From Crambe crambe (taxonomy: Eukaryota > Porifera > Demospongiae > Poecilosclerida > Crambeidae): 64,000 nt of DNA. Location of the stretch: assembly GCA_963924555.1 (NCBI GenBank), contig OZ004581.1:4999338-5063337 (forward strand), given 5' to 3'. This document shows, one piece after another, positions 55,087-64,000 of this stretch; within the stretch, counting starts at the first letter, position 1; each line of letters starts with the position of its first letter. The translations under genes were made by a program, and so were the position numbers. The notes under the pieces are model-generated. The model was not told where the DNA came from. It saw nothing but the letters and a program-made list of their open reading frames with translations, and did no database searches.

Positions 55087-55887
55087 TTAGTATTGGTCTA
55101 GAGTAAGTAAAATTTTGTTCTTTTGTTTGTCAAACTCTGTTTCTGTAAGTATTCCATCGTGCAATAATTCCTTCAGTCTCTTTAAATCCTCTAGACAATT
55201 ACGACGTAGTGTTGCCACTTCTGTTGGAGACAAAGTATTAGCATCTTTGAGGCTTCCTTTCTTTGGTTTAGTTCCAGCCGACCCAGTAATAAGTGGGATT
55301 GGTGGGGGTACCTCATAGCTATCATAACGCCCCAACTTGATAAGTTTAGCCCACAATCGTAATTTAGGTGCCTCCATTAAAGGATTCTTGGTTTTCAGTT
55401 CATCAAATATACCATCTTCCTCCTCCAGGTCTTCATCATTTATAGTTTTTCGCTTTTTCGGCAATGGCTCATCATTAGATGACGATGATGATCCTTTACC
55501 TCTCTCACACCATAAAGTAATTTTAGATCCAGGCTTAAAGTTACGATACATAACTTCTAGGTCACGATTTTCCATAATCCAGCATTTAGTAGGTTCAAAG
55601 TACCCCAACTGAATATTTGTGGTCGAAACATCATCTGGGAATGAATCCATTAGCTTTATTTTCACCTCAGCTACTGATGAAAACTTGCAACTCTCATCGT
55701 GCCAGAATCTTACCACATAGTCACTTTTCTTCTTAGAATTAATCAGCCGTACGTAGTAAAGGTAAGTTTCTTTTTCAGGTGTAGCAGAAGCTTGACTAGA
55801 TACTTCATGATGAGCTGGCTGGCTAGTGGGTTCAAAAGAATAGGCACGAGCCTGAGGTTCCACTGGTGAATAGGAGAAGTAGCCCTG
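55087..55887 (-). CDS. Unknown protein with a SHOCT-like C-terminal hairpin
   Basis: A CTTTTCAG acceptor precedes 55887 on the minus strand, and the frame is open to the stop at 55087 (about 266 residues). No ATG lies near the start, so it is the last exon of a spliced gene. The first part (YYVRLINSKKKSDYVVRFWH ... GSKITLWCERG, residues about 40-125) has a beta-rich spacing that could be a ubiquitin-like or PB1-like fold; this is a guess. A serine run and a basic KKRKTI follow. The C-terminus (CLEDLKRLKELL, GILTETEFDKQKNKIL) matches the two-helix pattern of SHOCT domains. It ends 6 bp from the stop of the converging IS630 transposase. It may be transposon-associated. Confidence 0.55.
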   Translation of the reverse strand, partial: QGYFSYSPVEPQARAYSFEPTSQPAHHEVSSQASATPEKETYLYYVRLINSKKKSDYVVRFWHDESCKFSSVAEVKIKLMDSFPDDVSTTNIQLGYFEPTKCWIMENRDLEVMYRNFKPGSKITLWCERGKGSSSSSNDEPLPKKRKTINDEDLEEEDGIFDELKTKNPLMEAPKLRLWAKLIKLGRYDSYEVPPPIPLITGSAGTKPKKGSLKDANTLSPTEVATLRRNCLEDLKRLKELLHDGILTETEFDKQKNKILLTLDQY

Positions 55888-56117
55888 CTGAAAAGCAGGC
55901 CAATTTGGGTAGGATATAGCTAGCTAAGTATTCTTTGACCTGTCACACAACTGAATTGAAAACTCAAGAAGCTAGCACATGGCAGGGAAAGCAGCTGCTT
56001 GATGTAATTAGTAGGTTATGCTAAAATAAACTTTCCATTGTTCAACCCCTACATTCCATATATGGAAGCTATGACTGATTTCAGCCTATTGCAAACATTC
56101 TGCAATCTCCTGTATAT

Positions 56118-56206
56118 ATCAGAGAGTGCGCTAGCACTCTCTAAGTAGGGATGGCGGGTCAAAGGTCATAAGACTGTATAAACTAAAAGCTCTTCTTTCT
56201 CTTCTA
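56118..56206 (+). repeat. Hairpin-capped repeat, truncated copy H7
   Basis: ATCAGAGAGTGCGCTAGCAC, then taagtagggatggcgggtca and ctcttctttctcttctac. It is cut off at 56206 by the next element. Confidence 0.85.
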
Positions 56207-56492
56207 CATAGGCGTAGGAAGCAATTTAACTTTGGGGGGGCTAGATTTTGAACTTTGTAGTGGACTGCATGGCTGTTAGGCCACGGCAAGGGGGGGGGGG
56301 TGCGGGAGGAGGATGTACCTCTTCCCACGTGGAGCATGAAGCAAAATTTCAACTACTTCTTTGAGGCTAGATTTTTTATTTGCACCATCATAAAAATTAA
56401 TATTTCCGAAGTATTGTATAGCTAACTGTACTGATTAGCTAGAAATATTGGGGGGCTATAGCCCCCTCAGCCCCCCTGGTTCCTACGCCTAA
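56207..56492. mobile_element. MITE with ends TAGGCGTAGGAA / TTCCTACGCCTA
   Basis: The first and last 12 bases are inverted copies, followed inward by G-rich (ttggggggg) and C-rich (cagccccccctgg-like) blocks. The interior holds no gene. It interrupts hairpin-capped copy H7, so it is the younger insertion. Elements with this end are widespread in invertebrate genomes. Confidence 0.75.
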
Positions 56493-56981
56493 GCCCCGTT
56501 TACACGTAGGATTCAAACCGGTGTCATAAAGTTTTGGGGACCCCGTAGTTCTAGGGACCCCCCATCCCTAAAACTACCATAGATATGGGGACCCCCTCAT
56601 AGATATAGGGACCCCCCCACCCCCAATCCTCGCGCGCTTTATACAGCATTGGACAAAAGTGAGGGAGAGCAAAATATTCAGTTCAAGCTGGGTAAGTTAG
56701 CCTAGCTATAGCTAATACATCATGTAAACTGTTTTAAGGCAGAGTTCGAGGCTGTCATATGGACCACAGTTTCGATCATAGCCAAGTTTGATACAATACA
56801 AATATATACATTATCCTAGCTTGCATTAATTCTTATTCATATTTTAATCATTACTACAACAACTACTATTATTTTCATAATTATATTTTATTTTATAATA
56901 ATACTTATAGTAGTAATAAAATTATAATAAATACTACTACTAATAATAATAGGTAATAATGATAATAATAATAATAATAAC

Positions 56982-57048
<67 letters not shown>

Positions 57049-57190
57049 GGTCAGATTCCTCTATATACCATACTTTCAGCAAAAATCCAAAATGAAAAGT
57101 ATAGATTTAACAACCTCCAATAATATCTGTAGATTCAACAACACCTATAACAGCACAAAAGGGTTACTATTGTACATTCAATAATGGAGT
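56493..57190. repeat. Simple-sequence tract and start of the satellite region
   Basis: Positions 56530-56630 hold repeated gg(g)gacccc / atagatatgggga words akin to the satellite that follows. A long (AAT)n microsatellite with few interruptions lies at 56950-57048. Confidence 0.8.
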
Positions 57191-59500
57191 GGGTCCCCAT
57201 ATTTACAAAAGGGCCTAAATTTTGGATGAGATACATATCATAGATTTGGGATGGGATCCCATCCTGATGCAGATTGTAGTTCTCTATGCAGATAGTCTCA
57301 TGTAGCTGTATATATAGCCAAGAAAGCGGTTGCTGAATATCTTATCATCGTATGTATGTTGATCAAAGGATATCTCATAGCTATACATAGTTAGATGTAT
57401 TCTCCATTGTAGATATGGGGACCCCGTCCCCAAAATTAATGTATATGGATCAAAGGATATTACATACAGAGATATAGGTACTATTCTCCATTGTAGGGAT
57501 CAAAGGATATCTCATACATAGATATGGGTACCATTCTCTATTCTCCATCTGTAGATATGGGGACCCCATCGTACTATGTTGATCAAAGGATATCTCCATT
57601 CTCCATTGTAGATGTATCCCCAATATTTGTTGATCAAAATATCTTCACCATTCTCCATCTGTAGATATGGGGACCCCATCGTATGTATGTTGATCAAAGG
57701 ATATCTCATAGCTACATAGCTGGATACGTATATATTACCATTCTCCATTGTAGATATGGGGACCCCGTCCCCAAAATTAATTAATGTATACTGATCAAAG
57801 GATATTACATACACAGATATATATTGTAGATATGGGGATCCCTAAATGTATATTGATCAAAGGATATCTCATTCTCCATTGGACCCCATCGTACTATGTT
57901 GATCAAAGGATATCTCATACACAGATATAGGTACCATTCTCCATTGTAAATGTATGGGGACCCCATCCCAATCAAAACAATTATCTCATTCATGAATCTA
58001 CACGATTCTCCATCTGTAGATATGGGGACCCCATCCCCAAATGTACTTTGATCAAAGGATATCTCATCCAGGTACCATATACTCCATCGTAGATATGGGG
58101 ACTCCATCATATGTGTTGATCAAAGGATATCTCATTCACAAATCTACTCATCGTAGATATGGGGACCCCATCGTATGTATGTTGATCAAAGGATATCTCA
58201 TAGCTATACATAGCTAGATGTATAGTTACCATTCTCCATTGTAGATACGGGGACCCCGTCCCCAAAATTAATGTATATTGATCAAAGGATATTATATACA
58301 CAGATATAGGTACCATTCTCCATTGTAGATATGGGGATCCCCCAAATGTATATTGGTCAAAGGATATCTCATACATACCATTCTCCATTGTAGATACATA
58401 GATAGAGGTACTATTCTCTATCTGTAGTTATGGGGACCCCGGCCCATCGTACTATGTTGATCAAAGGATATCTCATACTTTGATCAAAGTACATTCGGGG
58501 ATGGGATCCCCATATCTACAGATGGAGAATGGTACCTAGCTATATCTAGATGAGGTATCTTGTTTGATCAATATACATTGATTTTGGGGATGGGGTCCCC
58601 ATATCTAGGATGGAGTAGCTATGGTGCATACCTAGCTAATATCAATGTAGATTCGTGGATGAGATATCCTTTGATCAACACAGTCCCCATATCTACAATG
58701 GAGTATGGTACGCACCTAGTTGAAGATTCGTGGATGAGATATCCTTTGATCAAAGTACATTTGGGGATGGGGTCCCCATATCTACAGATGGAGAATGGTG
58801 TAGATTTGTGAATGAGATATTTTGATCAACAAATTTTGGGATGGGGTCCCCATACATCTACAATGGAGAATGGGATATCTCATCCACGAATCTTCATAGA
58901 TATAGCTAGGTACCCCCAAATGTATACTGATCAAAGGATACCACTCTCTGGGACCCCATTAATATCTCATCCATGAATCTACACCATTCTCCACCTGTAG
59001 ATATGGCCATGAATCTTCATTATTATTATTGGAACCAACCATAGATATGGGGATCCCATCCCTAAATGTACGTTGATACCTCATCATAATATTCCTAGAT
59101 ATGGGGACCCCACCCCCAAATTTATGTTGATCAACATATCTCATCCACGAATCTATTTATCATGGAATCCTTAATCTGTAGATATGGGGACCTCATCTCA
59201 TCCACATAGATATAGGTACCATTCTCCATCTGTAGATATGGGGACCTCATCATGTTGATCAAAAGATATTTCATCGACGAATCTTGGATTGTATGTTGAT
59301 CAAAGAATATCTCATCCACGAATCTACATAAGTATAGGTATCATTCTCCATTGTAGATATAGGTACCATTCTCCATATCCCAGTTGATAAAGATATAAAT
59401 TTACATACATGTAGATATAGGTACCATCTCCATCTGTAGATATGGAGACAGTCTCCATATCTACAGATGCAGAATGGTACCTATATCTTATATCTTTTTT
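57191..59500. repeat. Irregular satellite array with orientation switches
   Basis: A composite unit of about 70-100 bp recurs: accattctccat(c)tgtaga, tatggggaccccatc, tgttgatcaaaggatatctc, atacacagatataggt. From 57400 to about 58480 it reads forward, from about 58480 to 58880 it is inverted (gatgggatccccatatctac, gatggagaatgg, gatgagatatcctttgatca), and from 58890 to 59460 it is forward again. Many open frames here are by-products of the repeat. It ends about 400 bp upstream of the integrase-USP gene. Confidence 0.9.
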
Positions 59501-59916
59501 ACCCTATCCCAGGAAGCTATCTAGTAGATAGGGGACACCATCCGCTAATTTTGATATCTCATCCCTAGCTATGTCAAAAGTTGAGTAGCTATTCTTGGCA
59601 TTAGTAGCTATGTACATGTGTGTGAAAGTTCTCCTCTCCTCCAACGAGCCAACATCACATTTTATGGGCAAGCAGAAGGTGATATGCAATGATCCAGATC
59701 AGATGAGAGTTTGAACTCACTCTCAATGTCTGATTTCTCTCTGTCCCGATTCTTTGCTCTCACGGGCATCACTGGGGCATTCAGTGGTGGCAATTTTAAT
59801 AGCATTTATACAAAGGAGTTGAGTCAGACTGATAGCAACATTTGTCATCATAAGAGCGATTTTTAAACTGCTACGTAAGCTTACGTACGTACGTACGTCG
59901 ACTTAAGATTGCGCAT

Positions 59917-62900
59917 ATGCATGTCAACTCGTGCGTCGTGATGGAAGGAAAATTTAGTTTCAGACAAATCTTTGACTACATCAACTCTGGATTCTATCCA
60001 GAGGGTTTGGAAAAACAAGATAAACTCTCTTTACGGAAAAGAGCGAAATACTTTATCATAGAGGAAGCTCAGCTCTACTATGTTGGGGGTAAAATTATTA
60101 CTATTAAAATAGTCTAAATCAGTAGCTAGTTTCATTTATAGGAAAGAGAACAGTTCCACCAAGGCTGGTGATTGAAAATGTTGATCAACAAAAGAGAATC
60201 ATATCAGCAATTCATGATGCCAACCATCTGGGATTAAATAGGACTTATGATCTCATTTCTAAAAAATATTACTGGCCTTTGATGTACAAAGAAGTTTCAG
60301 CATATGTAAGTGTTAGCACTAAAGTGTTAGCACTAAAGTGTTAGAATATTTTACCACTGTCACATTCATATAGGTTCAGACATGCAATCAGTGCCAAAGA
60401 AGTAATAAAAAATTAAGGAAAGAAAGTGGTACACTTCATCCTATTCCTGTCACATCTCAATTATGGAGCCAAATAGGAATGGACCTCATAGGACCACTAC
60501 CTCAGACTCCTCGTGGCTACAAATATATTATTACAATTACTGATTACTTTTCCAAGTGGGCTGAAGCTGCCCCTCTTACAGATAAAACTGCTGGAAATGT
60601 TGCTAAATTTGTGTACAGTGTGAGTTTTTCACCATAAACTTAAAATATAAATATTTACACTAATTAATTTGTAGTGCTTATGCACTGACAAAGCTATTTT
60701 TGGTGCAGGCTTGAACATGCTTATGCACTGACAAAGCTATTTTTTGGTGCAGGCTTGAACGTGCATGCATGCTTATGCACTGACAAAGCTATTTTTGGTG
60801 CAGGCTTGAACATGCTTATGCACTGATAAAGCTATTTTTGGTGCAGGCTTGAACATGCTTAGCTAAAGCATTATTTTTCATGCTGCAGACTTGAACTTGA
60901 ATAGTGAATGTGCCTCTGATGTATATTACTGTGTTTAATGTGAACAGGTGATGTGTCGATATGGTTGCCCAGAAGTCTTAATCACTGACCAAGGAAAGGA
61001 ATTCGTGAATGATCTCTCAGCACAGCTCTACTCTATGACAAATACTGAGCATAGAATCACCACTGCCTACCATCCACAGGTGTTTTATATACATGTACAT
61101 ATTATCCAAGTTCGCTATCTTACCTATAGTTATATTGTTTATAGACCAATGGGCTCACAGAGCGTTTCAATCAGACTCTTACCAGATGCCTGGCTAAAAT
61201 GTGTAATCAAGATCATAATGACTGGGATGAGAAGATTGATACCATTTTAATGGGATATCGGGCATCAAGTCAAGCCTCGACCAAACACTCCCCTTACTTC
61301 ATGTTATTTCAAAAAGAGATGCGTCTTCCAATTGATAACGAAATAATTCCTATAGGAAATATTATTGAAGAAGGAGATTTGGACAAGACAATGGAGATTT
61401 TATTACAGAAGAAGAAAGAATTATTTCAAAAAGTTGAGAGCAATATAAAAATATCCCAGCAAAAGCAAAAGGAGACCTATGACAGAAAGCATCTCCCCAA
61501 GGAATTGGCTCCTGGAACCGAAATCCTGATTGAAAATACTGCTCAAAAAGAAAGAAAGGGAGGAAAGTTGGATGATGCATTTCTAGGACCATATACAATT
61601 CATAAAAGTTTAGGGAAAGGTATATACAAGGTTATGAACCAGAAAGGTGTGATTCTTAAAAAGAAAGTGAATATCAGCAGGATAAAAATGTACAAGAAGA
61701 GAGATGAATCCATGGTAATGCACCCCATTATCCATTATAGCTAGTTAGCTAGCTACCTTTCCAAAGTAAAAGACTTTAGCAAATTCTTAATTGCACCAAT
61801 GCAGCCTCCTCCATCACCCTATCAGCAACTTCCTCCATCTGACAAGGTGTCCCATTCCAAGGTGAAAACATGCACTTGCACTTCCAATTTCGCTAGTTCT
61901 ACCTTCATACCTTTGAACATGCTTGCAGCCTCCTCCATTATCCTACCAGCAACCTCCTCAACCATCTGACAAGGTGCCCCATTCCAAGGTGAAAACATGC
62001 ATTTCTAATTTTGCTAGTTCTACCTTCATACCTTTGAACATGCTTGCAGCCTCCTCCATCATCTTATCAGCAACCTCCTCAACCATCTGACAAGGTGCCC
62101 CATTCCAAGGTGAAAACATGCACTTCCATAGGGGGAGGAAGGTCATCTATTTTGGGTGGGCTGAGTGTAAAAAAGTGTGACCATACTAGCACGCAAAGCG
62201 TGCCATCTAAGGGGGTCTGGGGGTATTTTGGATTTTAAGCCTCGCATTCTCTGAGGTTCTAGGGTGATGTCTCAAATATTGAGGGGGCTCAGCCCCCACC
62301 TTCTGAACATTGGGGGGGGGGGGACTTTAGCCCCTCCAGCCCCCACCTTCCGCCTCCTATGACTTCTAATTTTGCTAGTTCTGCCTTCACTTTGAACATG
62401 CAGCCTCTGGATCCCCCACCACCCTATCAGCAACCACCTGACAAGCACCCCCATTCCAAGGTAAACATGTATTTCCAATTTAGTTCTGTTTTTAATATGC
62501 AGCCTTCTCTATCACCCTATCAGCAACCACTTCAACCATCTGACAAGCAGCCCCATTACAAGGTCCATAGTTATATCTCAGCCAGTCTAGACTTTATAGT
62601 GTATAGCTAATACTTCAGAAGTTTTGTGGAATTCCCAATAAAGAGAACAGCTGCTGGTTGATATCAATTGTTCAACTGCTGAATACAACAAGTTTATATC
62701 AATTCCTTTATGGTAAGTGTATTTATCGATGAGCCATTTGTGATAATAGTGTGATGTTATTAATTATAAGGAATGAAAAATATGAATCAAGTTCAGGCTG
62801 AGTATTGCAGAATTTTCAAAGCATTGAAGTGTCATCAGTCTGTCAATATTCTACTTTTGAAGGTGTGGAAGGTCATATTGATGTATGTAATGATCTTAGG

Positions 62901-63946
62901 TATAATCATTTATAGTCCATGCTCAAGCCAAGTCTTGCTAATTGTCATCATCAGGACGCTGCAGAGGGTTTGCAATCATTAACAGGCCATTTGGTTGAGA
63001 GCATTGATGTAAGTTATTGTATAGGAATTCACTCACTTATACATAGCTAATATGTAGCTATAAATGCAATTCTTTTACACATGATGATGACAGGAATACA
63101 AGTGTGACAGACTGTTTACTACATCTTATTTGACTCAATCCTATTGTACCTTTTGCCACAATGGAGGAACTCGTGAGGTATAATAATAATAATAATATAA
63201 ATGATTTTAACCTGATCCTTTAGTTCATTGATGGAGTATTGGAAAAGAATCCAATCCTTTATTGTTCGCTCGGTAATAGCCGGAAAGAAATCACTGTAGA
63301 AGATCTGATTATGTTTGATCATAACATTGATAGAGTCATAAAAGGACCAAGTGATAGGTAACAGCTATACTTGAAATTTAGTACATGCAGACTTGTTTGT
63401 ACAATCTATGGTGTATAGACAATGTTCGATCTGCCGAAACTTGGGAGGAATTCATGTATCTTCAAAGCTTAAAACTCTGCCAGAGTATTTGTCTATAGTG
63501 TGTAAGAGAACTTTAATCTATGGAAGAAAACGATCAGGACCATCCAAGCGATCTAATAGACAAGTCATTATTCAGAGGTGCTTGAATAATCATAGTTTGA
63601 CACTAATAGCTAATATGCATATGTATTACACTGTACAGGAACATAAAACTAAAGCTTGATGGTAGGACTATCGAGTATCAATTACAAGGATTTATTGTAA
63701 GTTTCTTAATGAGTATTGAAAAGAGATTATAGCGATTATACTGCAGGTACATCATGGTACTACAGTAACAAGTGGTCACTGTAAGATTGAATATTACTAA
63801 CATTGAATGAATAACTGCATAATTTGTCTTCAATATTCACAGATGATACTTATCTGACTCAGCAAACCTGTTCTTCTTTGGTCCACATTAATGATTTACA
63901 TATTTCAGAAGTGGAAGGCAATACTATTGACTCTACATATATCAAG
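59917..63946 (+). CDS. Gypsy/Ginger-type integrase fused to a USP deubiquitinase, 19 exons, 3' partial
   Basis: Exons: 59917-60088, 60142-60305, 60374-60619, 60948-61079, 61145-61714, 61805-61861, 61929-61988, 62050-62109, 62404-62460, 62503-62562, 62619-62712, 62771-62862, 62916-63008, 63094-63177, 63224-63357, 63419-63577, 63639-63696, 63747-63780, 63843-63946. All introns are GT-AG and all phases agree, giving about 810 codons before the window ends. The integrase has an HHCC finger (H82, H86, C116, C119), catalytic D149, D208 and E244 (DD35E), and a GPY module (G386-P-Y). Residues 429-526 are proline-rich repeats. From 527 a USP fold starts: Cys box IPNKENSCWL (C538), HHQDAAEGL, a zinc ribbon (C637/C640, C694/C697), His box HHGTTVTSGHY (H775) and ND in HINDLHISEV. 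The exon 12 donor could also be at 62871. A second ATG (59941) may be the true start. It is either a Ginger-type transposase or a domesticated gene. Confidence 0.82.
60676..60860 (+). repeat. Four tandem ~45-bp repeats in intron 3 of the integrase-USP gene
   Basis: Each unit is gcttatgcactga(c/t)aaa, gctatttttggtgcaggc, ttgaacatg. Each carries ttttggtgcag, which looks like a 3' splice site, although no coding frame follows it. The array accounts for much of the largest intron of the gene. Confidence 0.9.
61805..62562 (+). repeat. Array of five duplicated proline-rich micro-exons
   Basis: Exons 61805-61861, 61929-61988, 62050-62109, 62404-62460 and 62503-62562 are 57, 60, 60, 57 and 60 nt. 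Each follows a (t)gcag acceptor and ends CCAAG or ACAAG before GT, in phase 0. They encode variants of PPP-S-YQQPPQPSDK-PHSK. The introns between them are also copies (gctagttctaccttcatacc, tttgaacatgc). The whole exon-intron unit of about 121 bp was therefore duplicated as a block. The peptide would form a flexible Pro/Gln linker between the integrase and protease parts. Confidence 0.85.
62127..62361. mobile_element. 235-bp MITE in the intron between micro-exons 3 and 4
   Basis: Ends cataggGGGaggaaggt and accttccgcctcctatg are inverted copies. The target acttc is duplicated on both sides (62122-62126 and 62362-62366). The neighbouring intron copies show the uninterrupted site, so the insertion is proven by comparison inside the window. 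The interior has GC homopolymers (for example 62319-62332) and a gcacgcaaagcgtgc hairpin. Confidence 0.85.
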
Positions 63947-64000
63947 GTAGCTATAATGAATGTTATTATACTAAGTAACATTAGTTCACTCAAGTGTTTT

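Noticed and set aside
56888-57082. Poly-leucine frame on the minus strand
   Set aside because: It is the (AAT)n microsatellite read in one frame.
57512-58811. Several open frames of 60-100 residues with SPYLQMENG-type repeats
   Set aside because: They come from the satellite units on both strands and have no start or splice context.

Overview
The window is metazoan nuclear DNA, and a demosponge of the Amphimedon type is the best fit. The signs are very short GT-AG introns (about 30-100 bp in the two genes that could be phased), an isolated pair of animal-type death-domain exons, a COR-domain gene, a death-fold protein, an AT-rich sequence with many TAGCTAGC runs, and a very dense load of DNA transposons. 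The species is an inference; there is no rRNA or mitochondrial marker here. No prokaryotic operon, CRISPR array, tRNA or rRNA gene was seen.

Layout. 1-6.4 kb: old repeats, small inverted-repeat elements and long C/G homopolymers. 6.4 kb: a small death-fold protein. 7-12.7 kb: a 768 bp inverted-repeat element, a broken Crypton-type tyrosine recombinase inside inverted repeats, and a decayed Ty3/gypsy polyprotein. 15-17 kb: a broken hAT/ZNF862-like transposase, then a death-domain exon. 19.5-26.7 kb: one 7.1 kb pogo/Tigger-type transposon with matching terminal inverted repeats and TA target duplication, carrying a 1.5 kb 70-bp satellite and a pogo transposase with a PHD-like C-terminus. 27-30.3 kb: a piggyBac pseudogene interrupted by a minisatellite-filled intron. 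31.9 kb: a second death-domain exon in opposite orientation. 34.8-35.7 kb: a COR-domain gene. 36.4-39.8 kb: two non-autonomous transposons with clean target duplications (10 bp and 7 bp). 41.2-48.4 kb: an uninterrupted 2423-codon Helitron Rep/helicase with two C-terminal OTU domains. 49.6-54 kb: large palindromes and an inverted duplication around a five-exon CCCH zinc-finger gene. 54.4-55.9 kb: a frameshifted IS630/Tc1 transposase meeting an unknown protein tail to tail. 57.2-59.5 kb: a satellite whose orientation switches. 59.9 kb to the window end: a phase-consistent 19-exon gene fusing a gypsy/Ginger-type integrase, an array of five duplicated proline-rich micro-exons, and a ubiquitin-specific protease (USP) domain.

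Two things stand out. First, the integrase-USP fusion keeps every catalytic residue that can be seen (HHCC, DD35E, GPY, Cys and His of the protease), so it is under selection or recently active. Second, at least eight palindromic elements (16.5, 26.8, 32.2, 33.5, 49.6, 52.1, 52.9 and 53.4 kb) share one hidden plan: a terminal cap, then GTAGGGAT, a stem sequence that differs between elements, ATCCCTAC, a loop, and the mirror image. The stems differ but always remain self-complementary, which suggests a mechanism that makes new inverted repeats. The same GTAGGGAT word follows a second, hairpin-capped repeat family, so the two may be related.

Most of the window is transposon-derived. The likely host genes are the death-fold protein, the two death-domain exons, the COR gene and perhaps the CCCH gene; their full extents cannot be fixed without transcripts.
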